A stretch of DNA of 64,000 bases, from the NCBI GenBank assembly GCA_913060875.1, contig CAJXSL010000009.1, positions 124,001 to 188,000 of the forward strand, in the 5' to 3' direction. This DNA is from an uncultured Desulfobacteraceae bacterium (GTDB lineage Bacteria > Desulfobacterota > Desulfobacteria > Desulfobacterales > UBA5852). The notes beneath the pieces are model-generated. The model did not search any database and was not told the DNA's origin. It was given only the letters and a program-made list of their open reading frames with translations. Made by a program: the position numbers and the translations under genes. Positions 35,521-44,227 of the stretch are shown here, in pieces. Within the stretch, counting starts at the first letter, position 1. Every line of letters begins with the position of its first letter.

Positions 35521-36219
35521 CTATCCGAAGGTCTCGAATTCCTGGTCGCGGTAATGCTGATAGTAGATCCTTATCTTGGCAATATACCGATGGGTGGCCT
35601 TGAAGGGCGGAATGCCCCTGTGCTTCAGAACATTGCGGCTGCCGGCATTGTAGGCGGCCAGCGCCAGTTCCAGATTGCCGTCGAACCGCTGCAGGAGCTT
35701 TTTCAGATAACGGGTGCCGCCCAGGATATTGTCCCGGGGGTCGAAGGCATCTTCGACACCCAGGGAACCGGCGGTGCGGGGCATCAACTGCATGAGCCCC
35801 CGGGCCCCGGCCCGGCTCACCGCCCTGGGGTTGAACCCGGATTCGGCCATGATGACGGCCTTGATCACGACCGGGTCCATATCGAATTGCCGGGCCGCAT
35901 CCAGAATGAATGCATCGAAAACATCATCCCCTTTCTTGCCACGGAACGGCATCATACCCTGGGGCAGCACAGGCGGACTTTGCCATTTGGCCCGGGGCAG
36001 CGGGGCCGGGGCGGGCAGGACCGCCACAGCCGTCGGGCCGGAACCCGCCGCATGCACCGCCGCCAAGGACCGGGTGGGGAGGGATTTGACCACAACCGTC
36101 CGGGACGATGCCCGGTTTAAGGACGCGATCGGCAGCGCAAGCAACACCCCTGAGGTTAAAACCAGGAGCAGTAAGGGCAAAGTTCGGCGGTCAAAAAAAG
36201 GGGCTTTTTCAATCGTCAC
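35521..36219 (-). CDS. Lytic transglycosylase (SLT domain)
   Basis: I use GTG 36219 (VTIEKAPFFDRRTLP): it follows GGAGAG at a good distance, whereas the ATG at 36243 has none. The 232-residue protein has an N-terminal hydrophobic segment (about residues 13-33), a proline-rich linker and an SLT domain with the catalytic Glu in MAESGFNPRAVSRAGARGLM, QLMPRTA and ALAAYNAG. It cleaves peptidoglycan to anhydro-muropeptides in the periplasm. Upstream lie a sigma-54 promoter and two palindromic sites shared with the neighbouring NtrC-type regulator gene, so its expression is probably activated by that regulator. Confidence 0.9.
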   Translation of the reverse strand: MTIEKAPFFDRRTLPLLLLVLTSGVLLALPIASLNRASSRTVVVKSLPTRSLAAVHAAGSGPTAVAVLPAPAPLPRAKWQSPPVLPQGMMPFRGKKGDDVFDAFILDAARQFDMDPVVIKAVIMAESGFNPRAVSRAGARGLMQLMPRTAGSLGVEDAFDPRDNILGGTRYLKKLLQRFDGNLELALAAYNAGSRNVLKHRGIPPFKATHRYIAKIRIYYQHYRDQEFETFG

Positions 36220-36262
36220 GGCGTCTCTCCAATACAGAGCCAAAAAACCTCAGGCTCCCTTT

Positions 36263-36278
36263 AACAAGACACGTGCCA
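36263..36278 (-). promoter_or_regulatory. Sigma-54 (-24/-12) promoter of the transglycosylase gene
   Basis: On the minus strand the sequence reads TGGCACG, four bases, TTGTT, against the consensus TGGCACG-N4-TTGCW. Only the last base pair of the -12 element deviates. It lies 44-59 bases before the GTG start, and 65 bases downstream of two palindromic activator-like sites. Confidence 0.65.
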
Positions 36279-36342
36279 ACTCGATAACCGCTTGAATATT
36301 AATGATATGATGAAATTCGATGCGACAGACCGGAACGGATAA

Positions 36343-36357
36343 CTATCAATTTGATGG
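36343..36357. promoter_or_regulatory. Palindromic activator site A
   Basis: CTATCAATTTGATGG, a one-base variant of the perfect palindrome CTATCAATTTGATAG found before the regulator gene. It lies about 65-80 bases upstream of the sigma-54 promoter. Confidence 0.65.
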
Positions 36358-36375
36358 TGTTTGCAGGGTGGCCGA

Positions 36376-36390
36376 CTGTCAATTTGATAG
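36376..36390. promoter_or_regulatory. Palindromic activator site B
   Basis: CTGTCAATTTGATAG, a one-base variant of the same palindrome. Its centre is 33 bases from site A, about three helical turns, so both sites face the same side of the DNA. Confidence 0.65.
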
Positions 36391-36424
36391 GACTTTAACC
36401 CGCATATTTCAGGAAATGTCGGGG

Positions 36425-37789
36425 CTAGCGGAGTTGGTAGGCTTTCAGTTTGCGGTAGAGGGTGGCTTCCCCGATCCCGAGGATCCGGGCTGCGGTTTTG
36501 CGATTCCCATTGCTCTTGCGCAGGGCATTGATCACAGCGGCCTTTTCGTAGGCGGCCAGGCTGTCATTGATAGGAGGTTCCGGCAAAGGGGGTCGATCAC
36601 CGACAGCTCCGGTGATGGTTTCAGGCAAGTCGGCCGGCACGATGGCGGAATCCCGGCCCAGGGCCAGAGCCCGGCGGATGACATTTTCCAGCTCCCGCAC
36701 GTTGCCGGGCCAGGCGTAAGCCGTCAAAAGGGCCAGGGCATCCTCGCGCACCGGCTTGGGCGGCGCGAACCCGGCACTGAATTTAGCGGTAAAATGGGCC
36801 GCCAGCCTGGGGATGTCATCGATACGCGCCCGCAATGGAGGCAGGATGATGGGCACCACGTTGAGCCGGTAAAACAGGTCCTGCCGAAAACGCCCCTCCC
36901 GGACTTCTCGGGCCAGATCCCGGTGGGTGGCCCCGAGAACGTGGATATCCACGGCGACGGCACGATCGCCCCCCACCGGCCGCACCGCTTTTTCCTGGAG
37001 CGTGCGCAGAAATTTGGCCTGGGCACTGAGGGGCAGTTCCCCGATTTCATCCAGGAACAGGGTGCCGCCGTGGGCCGTGCGGATCATCCCCCGGGCGGAC
37101 TGATGAGCGCCGGTAAAGGCCCCTTTGACATGTCCGAAAAGCTCGCTTTCCACCAGGTTTTCACTGAGGGCACCACAGTCCACCGGCACGAAAGGCCGGG
37201 TGCTGCGGGGGCTGTGGTGATGGATGGCCCGGGCCACGAGTTCTTTGCCGGTGCCGGTTTCACCGACAATGAGCGTGGTGGCATCCGAAAGGGCGGCCCG
37301 TTCGATGGTCTGTTTGACCGCCTGCATTGACGCGGCGCTGCCGATGAGCGGATGAAAACCGGCGGATGGCACGTCACGGCTTTTTAGGTGGCGGTTTTCG
37401 CTGCGCAGACGCCAGATCTGGACCAACTGGCCCACGCGGGCGCGCAAGGCTTCCGTCTGGTAGGGTTTTTCCAGGTAATCGGCCGCGCCCTTTTTCATCG
37501 CCGCGACCGCCGTTTCGATTTTACCGCGGCCGGTCAACATGACGACCTGCATGGACGCATCACGCAGGATAAGCCCTTCAAGGAGCTCCAGCCCGTCCAT
37601 GCCGGGCATCTGGTAATCGATCAGGGCGGCGTCGGGCAGGACGGTATCCGTCAGCGCCAGGGCGGCAGCCCCCGATTCGACCGAGAGGATTCGATAGCCG
37701 TCCTTGCGAAAAAGACGCTTGAGGGCCGCCAGAGCCTGGGGGTCGTCGTCCACCAGAAGGAGGGTAAACGTATCGGATTCACGGGGCAT
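36425..37789 (-). CDS. NtrC-family sigma-54-dependent response regulator
   Basis: The ATG at 37789 (MPRESDTFTLLLVDDD) is preferred; a start at 37882 would put the palindromic site into the coding region. 454 residues: receiver domain with the acceptor Asp in LIDYQMPGMDG (D58), AAA+ domain with Walker A GETGTGKE (176-183) and the sigma-54-contact loop GAFTGA (223-228), and a Fis-type helix-turn-helix at the end (GNRKTAARILGIGEATLYRK). It activates sigma-54 promoters after phosphorylation. No kinase gene is adjacent. The three copies of CTATCAATTTGATAG-like sites around it are its most likely binding sites. Confidence 0.92.
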   Translation of the reverse strand: MPRESDTFTLLLVDDDPQALAALKRLFRKDGYRILSVESGAAALALTDTVLPDAALIDYQMPGMDGLELLEGLILRDASMQVVMLTGRGKIETAVAAMKKGAADYLEKPYQTEALRARVGQLVQIWRLRSENRHLKSRDVPSAGFHPLIGSAASMQAVKQTIERAALSDATTLIVGETGTGKELVARAIHHHSPRSTRPFVPVDCGALSENLVESELFGHVKGAFTGAHQSARGMIRTAHGGTLFLDEIGELPLSAQAKFLRTLQEKAVRPVGGDRAVAVDIHVLGATHRDLAREVREGRFRQDLFYRLNVVPIILPPLRARIDDIPRLAAHFTAKFSAGFAPPKPVREDALALLTAYAWPGNVRELENVIRRALALGRDSAIVPADLPETITGAVGDRPPLPEPPINDSLAAYEKAAVINALRKSNGNRKTAARILGIGEATLYRKLKAYQLR

Positions 37790-37832
37790 GAATCCGGGTG
37801 TAGTCGAAGAAAAAGACAAATACAAGCCAAAT

Positions 37833-37847
37833 CTATCAATTTGATAG
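37833..37847. promoter_or_regulatory. Palindromic activator site C (perfect)
   Basis: CTATCAATTTGATAG, seven-base arms around a central T. It lies 44 bases upstream of the regulator ATG, suited to autoregulation. Confidence 0.7.
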
Positions 37848-37950
37848 ACAGGTTTCCCCCGGGAACACGGTCGGGGTTGCAAACACGCCTTAAATAGGAT
37901 GAAATCATTTTGGAACCCCTATGATGCACCCGCCACAGCAGGAGACCGCC

Positions 37951-38544
37951 ATGCCCAATGCTCCCCGAATCACCGGCCCCATGCCGAGGTACTTCCGGGT
38001 ATTGGTCCTGGTGGTGTTGTTGGCCGGCGGGACCGCCCAGGCCGATATCTCTAAATGCGTCGATGCCGATGGCAACGTCACTTATACAGATGCCGGATGT
38101 CCGGAAGGCACCCGGGAGGTCGCCAAGATTCCGGAAGTCCCCACCACGGAAGAAAATAAATTGCGGCCCAAGGTGCCGTTGAAATCCCGCCTGAAGCGTT
38201 TGACGGACCCGTCAGCCTACCGGGGCCTGTTATCACCCGTCGGCGTGCTGGGGGTCTATGGCCTGATGAGCCTGGTCTGTTTTGCGGCCTTTTGGCGCGA
38301 CAAACGCCAGGCCCGGCAGGGGCAGTGGCGGACGCCGGAAAGCACCCTGCACCTTCTCGAGCTGCTGGGAGGCTGGCCCGGCGGACTGGCAGGCCAGTTG
38401 CTGCTGCGGCACAAGATCCGCAAGTTTTCCTACCAGGTGGTCTTCTGGAGCATTGTCGGGCTGCACGGTCTGGTCTGGCTCGATGTCTGGCACCAGCACC
38501 GGTTTTCGCAGGCGGCACTGGCATTCATGCGCGGTCTTTTATAA
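37951..38544 (+). CDS. DUF4124/DUF1294 membrane protein
   Basis: The ATG at 37951 follows GGAGACCGCC. The 197-residue protein has a signal-like helix (about residues 13-30), a short DUF4124 region (ISKCVDADGNVTYTDAGCPE) normally found in periplasmic proteins, a linker, and a DUF1294 domain with three helices (SPVGVLGVYGLMSLVCFAAF, ELLGGWPGGLAGQLLLRHK, FSYQVVFWSIVG). The domain functions are not known. It is followed by a short signal peptidase gene (23 bases) and a further small gene, apparently one operon. Confidence 0.75.
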   Translation: MPNAPRITGPMPRYFRVLVLVVLLAGGTAQADISKCVDADGNVTYTDAGCPEGTREVAKIPEVPTTEENKLRPKVPLKSRLKRLTDPSAYRGLLSPVGVLGVYGLMSLVCFAAFWRDKRQARQGQWRTPESTLHLLELLGGWPGGLAGQLLLRHKIRKFSYQVVFWSIVGLHGLVWLDVWHQHRFSQAALAFMRGLL

Positions 38545-38567
38545 CCATTGAAACGGATGCCGCCACC

Positions 38568-39062
38568 GTGAAACCTTCCTGGAACGCCTTTTTTTTCCCG
38601 CAACTCACCCGGGCCTACGCCGGCCGGGTGCTGGCCGTGGTGGCGTGCGCCGTTATCTTCTTCAGCTTCGTGCTGACCCCCTTCCGTATCCGGGGGCATA
38701 GCATGGCGCCGACCTATCGCGACGGCGGCTTCAATTTCTGCAACAAGCTGCGCTACCGCTTTACGAAACCGCAAAAACAGGACGTGGTCGCCATCCGCCT
38801 GGTCGGCCAGAGCATCGTTCTGCTCAAACGGGTCGTGGCCCTGGAGGGCGAAACGGTCGCCTTTCGCAAAGGTCGGCTTTATGTCAACCATCGCGCGGTC
38901 GAAGAGCCCTATGTCCAGTCACCTTTTGCATGGGACTTGCCGCCTCGCCAGGTTGCAGACGGTCATGTTTATGTGGTGGGGGACAACCGCCGCGTCCCCA
39001 TGCATGTACACCAGTTCGGGCAGACACCCACGGACCGGGTCATCGGAGGGCCATTATGGTAG
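38568..39062 (+). CDS. Short signal peptidase I
   Basis: The start is GTG 38568 (VKPSWNAFFFPQLTRAY), since the open frame upstream overlaps the DUF1294 gene. 164 residues with a single membrane helix (about 21-38). The catalytic Ser is in RGHSMAPT (S45) and Lys in VLLKRVVALEGE (K87). The usual GDNRxxSxDSRxWG box is reduced to GDNRRVPMHVHQFG. The enzyme could still cleave, but it is shorter than housekeeping LepB (typically over 200 residues) and may serve a special substrate, perhaps the neighbouring gene products. Its end overlaps the next gene by 7 bases. Confidence 0.8.
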   Translation: MKPSWNAFFFPQLTRAYAGRVLAVVACAVIFFSFVLTPFRIRGHSMAPTYRDGGFNFCNKLRYRFTKPQKQDVVAIRLVGQSIVLLKRVVALEGETVAFRKGRLYVNHRAVEEPYVQSPFAWDLPPRQVADGHVYVVGDNRRVPMHVHQFGQTPTDRVIGGPLW

Positions 39063-39556
39063 TCGAAAAGAAATGGGGCATCGCGGTTATCGGCCTGGTG
39101 GTGGCAGCTATCCTGATCTTCTTCCTTTGGCCCTCGGATGCCGACCGGATAAAAGCGCAATTCGAGTATCTGGCCGAAAACATCGCCAAGTCATCCGGGG
39201 AAAGCCCGCTGACCAGTGGCGCCAAGGCCAAGCGCATTCGAACCGTTTTCACCGACACGGTGACAATCCATGCCCCGGCCTACGACTATGCCCGGGACCT
39301 GCCCGCGTCCGAACTACCGGCCCTGGTCCTGAGTGCCCGGGCCCCATACCGCGAATTGTCCCTGGACTTTTATGATGCCACCATTGCGTTTCCCCAAAAA
39401 GGCCGGGCCGATGTACGGGTCACCTCCCGCCTGAGGGGCCGATTGCCCTCAGGAGAAAATGTGGAAGATTTCCAGGAGCTGAACTGCCGGTTGCGCAAGG
39501 TCGAGGACACCTGGTGTTTTGAAACCATTGAAGTGGTGGAAGTGCTACAGCCCTAA
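39056..39556 (+). CDS. Membrane-anchored unknown protein
   Basis: The ATG at 39056 lies behind GGAGGG and inside the end of the signal peptidase gene, so translation is probably coupled. The 166-residue protein has one N-terminal helix (WGIAVIGLVVAAILIFFLW) and a domain of about 140 residues facing the periplasm, whose alternation (FTDTVTIHAPAYDYARDLPA, then strands near the end) looks like a cystatin/NTF2-like alpha/beta fold. I recognise no family. It might be a partner of the short signal peptidase. Confidence 0.65.
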   Translation: MVVEKKWGIAVIGLVVAAILIFFLWPSDADRIKAQFEYLAENIAKSSGESPLTSGAKAKRIRTVFTDTVTIHAPAYDYARDLPASELPALVLSARAPYRELSLDFYDATIAFPQKGRADVRVTSRLRGRLPSGENVEDFQELNCRLRKVEDTWCFETIEVVEVLQP

Positions 39557-39687
39557 CCGCCTGTTTAGGCCCTAGATAGGCTGATTCAGTACGTCTTGCC
39601 TATCGATGGAAAATCGGTTAGATGCCATCTCAATGACCGGTCAATCATGACGTCTGGTTTCTTGGACCCTGCATAAAGGATGCGCTG

Positions 39688-40173
39688 TTGAAACACACCC
39701 GCTCCACCAGCTATCAGCGGTATACGAAGGCTTTGTTTCTCCTTGTATTGCCCCTTCTTTTAGGGCCGTTTGGCAACGTCCAATCCGGCTCCCTGGATTT
39801 CTTTGTGGAGGCGGTCCGCAAAAATCACATCCAGGAAGTACGACAACACCTCGAAAACGGCGTTGACGTCAATTCACGGGATAAATTCGGCGACAATGCC
39901 GGACTGCACTGGGCGGCCCGCCAGGGACAGGCGGAAATGGCCCGGCTTTTGATCGGCAACGGCGCCGATCCGGATATCCGCAACCGGGAGGGGGAAACCC
40001 CGCTGCATTGGGCGGCCAGCGAAGGGCAGAAGGAACTCGTGGTAATCCTGATTGTCCACGGCGCCGATGTCAATGCCCTGACCCGCAAAGGCTGGACGGC
40101 TCTGCGCTGGGCCGAGGCCCACAGAGAAAAGGAAATCGCCCGCATCCTGATAGCGGCCGGAGGCCGGCGCTGA
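39688..40173 (+). CDS. Ankyrin-repeat protein, exported
   Basis: The start is TTG 39688, preceded by AAAGGATGCG. The 161-residue protein has a signal peptide (ALFLLVLPLLLGPFGNVQSG) and about three and a half ankyrin repeats (for example GLHWAARQGQAEMARLLIGN, TPLHWAASEGQKELVVILIV, TALRWAEAHREKEIARILIA). Such repeats mediate protein contacts; the periplasmic partner is unknown. It is transcribed alone, 130 bases after the preceding unit. Confidence 0.85.
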   Translation: MKHTRSTSYQRYTKALFLLVLPLLLGPFGNVQSGSLDFFVEAVRKNHIQEVRQHLENGVDVNSRDKFGDNAGLHWAARQGQAEMARLLIGNGADPDIRNREGETPLHWAASEGQKELVVILIVHGADVNALTRKGWTALRWAEAHREKEIARILIAAGGRR

Positions 40174-40284
40174 TTTATCGCGGTGGCTTCAAGCTGATGG
40201 TGGTCCTAGCGCCCACGCTATTGGGGGGTTAGATCGCCAATTGTCTGCTTAGCTGTCCATGGCAGGGGTTATCGTTCAAGAAGA

Positions 40285-40725
40285 CTATTTTTTGCGGACA
40301 ATCAGATCCGCATACCCCATTTCCGCCAATACATGCGGAAAGCGCTTGAAGGTGGGTTTGACCACGGGCAGCAGCTTAAGCATGGCCGTTATTTTGCCGC
40401 CCTGTTTCACCTTGCCCCGGGTCACGGCGGCCACCGGGTTTTCGAAGCCGTGCCAGAAACGGTGGGAATGGTCGGCACTCTGCTTGGACCACACGTCCGC
40501 CTGAAGATCCGTGGGGCCTAAATAGAACGTGCCGTAGGCACCCGACTGCCGGGGTGGGTTCTTGAGATCGATGGTGATTTCACAGTCCGGATCAGTGTAG
40601 ATGAACTTGATGATGATCTTGGCCTTGGCCATCTTGGGGCCGATTTTTTCATCCCGCAACACATGATCCAGGAAATATCCGTAAATTTCAAACAGATGGT
40701 CCCTGTCCCGGTAATATTTCCCCAT
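40285..40725 (-). CDS. SCP2 sterol-carrier-like protein, last gene of the PadR operon
   Basis: A 146-residue protein of the SCP2 fold pattern: ITIDLKNPPRQSGAYG followed by a strand-rich core and a C-terminal hydrophobic helix (KPTFKRFPHVLAEMGYADLI). SCP2-like domains bind hydrophobic or CoA-linked substrates. GGGGAGAGGATC precedes the ATG, and the acyl-CoA dehydrogenase gene ends 12 bases upstream. In this operon it may carry the acyl substrate; that is inferred. Confidence 0.65.
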   Translation of the reverse strand: MGKYYRDRDHLFEIYGYFLDHVLRDEKIGPKMAKAKIIIKFIYTDPDCEITIDLKNPPRQSGAYGTFYLGPTDLQADVWSKQSADHSHRFWHGFENPVAAVTRGKVKQGGKITAMLKLLPVVKPTFKRFPHVLAEMGYADLIVRKK

Positions 40726-40737
40726 GATCCTCTCCCC

Positions 40738-41901
40738 TTATCCCTTGCGTTGGTCGAAACGTCGTCCAAACAGCATACTCGCCACGGTAATTTTAAGCAT
40801 CTGCATGGTACCACCGGCCACCCCCCAGGCCCGTGCATCCCGGAGCATGCGCTCGATGGGCATTTCCCTGGAGTAGCCATACCCGCCGAAAACCTGCATG
40901 GCTAAATCGGTGACCTCGCGGACCATTTCGTTGGCGTAGCACTTGCCCAGGGAAGCCTCGTAGATCGACGGCAGCCCCTGGCCGGCCCCGTTAGCCGCCC
41001 GATACACGAGCAGGCGGGCGGCATCCAGCTTCATGGCCATGTCGGCCACCATGAACTGGATGGCCTGGAATTCACATATTTCCCGGCCGAAGGCTTGACG
41101 CTCGGTGGCGTATCCCTTGGCAGCCTCCAGTGCGCCTCCTGCAATGCCCAGGCACATGGCGGCATTGCCGCAACGCTCGATGTCGAAGGTCATCATCAGG
41201 TTGCCGAAATCCCCCTGGTCGATCACCACATTCTCCTTGGGGATGACCACATCGTCGAAATACAGATCGCAGGACGGCATCCCGCGCAACCCCATGAACG
41301 CCTCCTGTTTGCCGAAGGTGAAGCCCGGCATGCCTTTTTCCGCAATCACGGCCCCGATCGCCTTGTAGCCCGGCTTTTCTCCGAAACGGGTATACACCAG
41401 ATAGTGACTGGCTTCGCCGCCGCCGGTAATGAAGCATTTACGCCCATTCAACAGGAGATGCGCGCCTTTATCTTCCACCCGGGTCTGGAGCGAGGTCAAA
41501 TCCGAGCCCGCTTCGGGTTCGGTCATGCAGACGGAAACGCTGTAGTCGCCTTTGCAGACGCCGGGGATAATCGCCCGCTTCTGGGCTTCGGTACCGAACA
41601 TATCGATCACGCGAACCGGTCCGACGTTGGATTCGAATACCGGTGCCGCGATCATGGGGCTGTACTGGGCCAGCGCCTCAATGACCAGAATGGCGGTCAG
41701 GGCACTTTCGCCTTCCCCCCCGTATTCCGGCGAGAGGGTCATCCCCAAAAGGCCCATCTCGGCATATTTGGGTACCAGATGATGCGGGAATTCACCGGTG
41801 GCATCGATGTGGGCGGCAAGCTCTGCAAACTTCTCCCGCCGCCCCATATCCCTGAGGCTGTCCAGAAGCATCACCTGTTCCTTGGTCAGACTGAAATCCA
41901 T
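40738..41901 (-). CDS. Acyl-CoA dehydrogenase
   Basis: A 387-residue flavoprotein with the family blocks CMTEPEAGSDL (FAD-binding), HLLLNGRKCFITGG and the C-terminal QVFGGYGYSREMPIERMLRD containing the FAD-contact motif. AAGGAGACGCAC precedes the ATG at 41901. It oxidises an acyl-CoA to the 2-enoyl-CoA and passes electrons to ETF. The catalytic Glu seems to be in the IYEASLGK segment. Its place after a CoA-transferase and a MmgE/PrpD gene suggests a short or dicarboxylic acyl-CoA as substrate. Confidence 0.93.
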   Translation of the reverse strand: MDFSLTKEQVMLLDSLRDMGRREKFAELAAHIDATGEFPHHLVPKYAEMGLLGMTLSPEYGGEGESALTAILVIEALAQYSPMIAAPVFESNVGPVRVIDMFGTEAQKRAIIPGVCKGDYSVSVCMTEPEAGSDLTSLQTRVEDKGAHLLLNGRKCFITGGGEASHYLVYTRFGEKPGYKAIGAVIAEKGMPGFTFGKQEAFMGLRGMPSCDLYFDDVVIPKENVVIDQGDFGNLMMTFDIERCGNAAMCLGIAGGALEAAKGYATERQAFGREICEFQAIQFMVADMAMKLDAARLLVYRAANGAGQGLPSIYEASLGKCYANEMVREVTDLAMQVFGGYGYSREMPIERMLRDARAWGVAGGTMQMLKITVASMLFGRRFDQRKG

Positions 41902-41923
41902 GTGCGTCTCCTTGGTAGCGCGA

Positions 41924-43291
41924 TCAAATCAAAGCCAACAGCGGTGCCACGGTCGGCTGCTTTTCCAGTTCCATCACCATGTCGCCGATTTGCTCCAGGC
42001 GCCCCGGGTCACGGCCGCCCGCAAACCGACGCACTTTCGCCATCAGGGCGGCGGCGTCCATCGGAACGCGCGGATCGCCCAAGGGTCGGTCCACCTGGTG
42101 GGAAACGGTGTTGCCGTTTTGGAATTCAATGGTGATTCGGCTGGCGGTTTTTTCCGGATAGGCCGCATTCAGTTCGTCGTCCGTGACCACCGCCACCCGA
42201 TCGGCCAAAGCCAGGAGGGCCGGATCGGCCATTCGGTTTTCCCGCAATTGCCCGGGCCCCAGTTCGCCGTCCATCAGGCAGGCCGCCACCACGAAAGGAA
42301 TGGAAAATTGGGCGGACACGAAGGAACTGTTACGATCGACACCTTTACCCACGGCCAGTTCGGCAATGCCGTAGGTGTGCACGGTAATGCGCTCGATGGC
42401 GGTGATGTCGATAGTACCTTCTTTAGTCAGTGCCAGCGCGGCCTGGGCCGCCCCATGCGTGTGCCGGCAGGCGGTCCAGGGCTTGAAATAAATATCCAGG
42501 ATAGCAAAGGACTCTCCCAGGCCGGCCGTGATGCGTTCCAGCGCCGGCTCGCCGGCCGTCGTGATTTGGGTAAAACCACCGTTTAGCGCCGACCCCTCGA
42601 GCACGTAGGGGGCGCCGGTCACGCCGGCGGCGGCCAATCCCGCCGCCATGACCCCGGCACTGGCGGCCTGGCCGGCCTGAACCACTTTGATGGTGTAGCC
42701 GCCCATGAGGTGCTCGGCCATGGAAAGCGGCAGAAGGTAGCCGGCATTGCCCATAGCGTTGAGCAGCTGTGCTTCGGTGAGGTTGCGGAGGCGGGCCGCG
42801 GCCACGGCGGCGCCAAACGTGCCGCAGGTGCCGGTGGGCAGGAAGCCCCCCAGGGTATGCCAGGGATGCATGGCGGCGGCCGGCCGGCTGGCCGCCTCGT
42901 ACCCGGCGACCAGCGCCGTCAGCACGTCCTGCCCGCTGGCCCCGGTCTCTTCCGCGCTCGCCAGTGCGGCCGGTATCACCGCCGCGCCGGGGTGGTTGCC
43001 GCCAAACCGCAGGCCGTCCTGGGCCTCGATGGCTTCCGCCGTTACGCCATTGAAAAAGGCCGCATGATGCACATCGGTCTTGAAGCCCGCCCCTAGGACG
43101 GTTATTTTCTCCCCTGCGTGCAGCGCGCGGATATAGCCGGCAATTTTGGCGACCGTCTCCAATTCCAGCGATCCATAGACATTGGCCACATAGTCCAGCA
43201 GACAGAGTTTGGCCTTGTGGGCGACATCCTCCGGCAACGCTTCAAAGGTCAAACCCGCGCAAAACGCGGCCAATCTTCGTGTTGGTTCCAT
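41924..43291 (-). CDS. MmgE/PrpD-family protein
   Basis: A 455-residue member of the MmgE/PrpD family, which includes 2-methylcitrate dehydratase, aconitate decarboxylase and IDS-epimerase-like enzymes: HHAAFFNGVTAEAIEAQDG, GGNHPGAAVIPAALA and KPWTACRHTHG are typical. GGGAGG lies before the ATG at 43291. Whether it is a dehydratase, lyase or isomerase of a carboxylic acid here is open. There are 22 bases to the acyl-CoA dehydrogenase gene. Confidence 0.88.
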   Translation of the reverse strand: MEPTRRLAAFCAGLTFEALPEDVAHKAKLCLLDYVANVYGSLELETVAKIAGYIRALHAGEKITVLGAGFKTDVHHAAFFNGVTAEAIEAQDGLRFGGNHPGAAVIPAALASAEETGASGQDVLTALVAGYEAASRPAAAMHPWHTLGGFLPTGTCGTFGAAVAAARLRNLTEAQLLNAMGNAGYLLPLSMAEHLMGGYTIKVVQAGQAASAGVMAAGLAAAGVTGAPYVLEGSALNGGFTQITTAGEPALERITAGLGESFAILDIYFKPWTACRHTHGAAQAALALTKEGTIDITAIERITVHTYGIAELAVGKGVDRNSSFVSAQFSIPFVVAACLMDGELGPGQLRENRMADPALLALADRVAVVTDDELNAAYPEKTASRITIEFQNGNTVSHQVDRPLGDPRVPMDAAALMAKVRRFAGGRDPGRLEQIGDMVMELEKQPTVAPLLALI

Positions 43292-43332
43292 GTAAGGTTT
43301 CCTCCCTGGAGGTCAGATCTCGGGGCGGACCA

Positions 43333-44133
43333 TCAGACATAGCCCTTTTTTTCATAGACACTGATCATGCCATGGGGATCCAGGACTTCCCGGATCACCC
43401 GCAATTCTTCCTGGGTCGGTGGGGGGGTCGGGTGGACGGTGGGGGATATCTTGAGCTCCCAGGGCGTGTTGGCCACGATCTCCTCCACGGTGCAGTCGGG
43501 GTGGTAGGCATCCAGGAAGGCCTCCTTGGTCTCGTCGTCAAACCGCAGGATGGCCTTGTTGGTAATGATGGCCACCGGTCCGGAATTTTCCGGAAAACCC
43601 CAACGCTCCCGGGCCCCGGCCCCGTCCAGATAGCCGGGGGTGGTGACGAAATCGACCTTGTCGGCCAGCCGGCGCTTGTCGTGCAACGCGATGATGAGCG
43701 TCCTGCGGGCCAGGGACCCGATGGGGTTGGCCCCGCCGCTGCCGGGCAGGCGGCTGCGGGGATGGTCGTAATCCCCGATAACGGTGGTGTTGATATTGCC
43801 GAAGCGGTCCACCTGACTGCCGGAAAGAAACCCCACATCCACCAATCCGGCCTGCAGGACCATGCCCATGATCTCCACCAGCCCCCCGATCATGGCCGCC
43901 CCCGGGTTCAGGCAGGGATCACCCACGGACAGGGCCGGCCGTTTCGGGCGGGCGTCGATCACGCCGGACTCCTGCATCAAAACCGCATGGGGGGCCTGGA
44001 TGTGTTTGGCAATATTGGCCGCCATGGCCGGGAACCCCGTGCCCACGATAACCACGTCACCATCTTCAATTTCCCGGGCCCCGCAGCAGGCCATCAACTC
44101 CGGTTTGCTGTAATCCGCTTTTTCTGTGCTCAT
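43333..44133 (-). CDS. CoA-transferase, subunit B (glutaconate type)
   Basis: A 266-residue class I CoA-transferase beta subunit. The QESG motif puts a Glu at residue 55, where glutaconate CoA-transferase has its catalytic Glu54, so a true transferase is more likely than the hydrolase-type homologue IpdB, which is recorded as lacking it. A GSQVDRFGNINTTVIGD segment is characteristic. It pairs with the A subunit encoded 94 bases upstream. The enzyme would activate a carboxylic acid from the preceding glycyl radical step by CoA transfer. Confidence 0.85.
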   Translation of the reverse strand: MSTEKADYSKPELMACCGAREIEDGDVVIVGTGFPAMAANIAKHIQAPHAVLMQESGVIDARPKRPALSVGDPCLNPGAAMIGGLVEIMGMVLQAGLVDVGFLSGSQVDRFGNINTTVIGDYDHPRSRLPGSGGANPIGSLARRTLIIALHDKRRLADKVDFVTTPGYLDGAGARERWGFPENSGPVAIITNKAILRFDDETKEAFLDAYHPDCTVEEIVANTPWELKISPTVHPTPPPTQEELRVIREVLDPHGMISVYEKKGYV

Positions 44134-44227
44134 GGTGGTTGCCTCTGTATGCGTCGGATGATCGTCTAATCGGCGTCTTCGGGCGTGATTTCAGGACCTC
44201 ACCCCGCCCGGCGGGTCAGCCGCACAG

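Noticed and set aside
36320-37330. A long plus-strand frame antisense to the NtrC-type regulator
   Set aside because: Shadow of a gene with receiver, AAA+ and Fis domains; it also reads through the palindromic sites.
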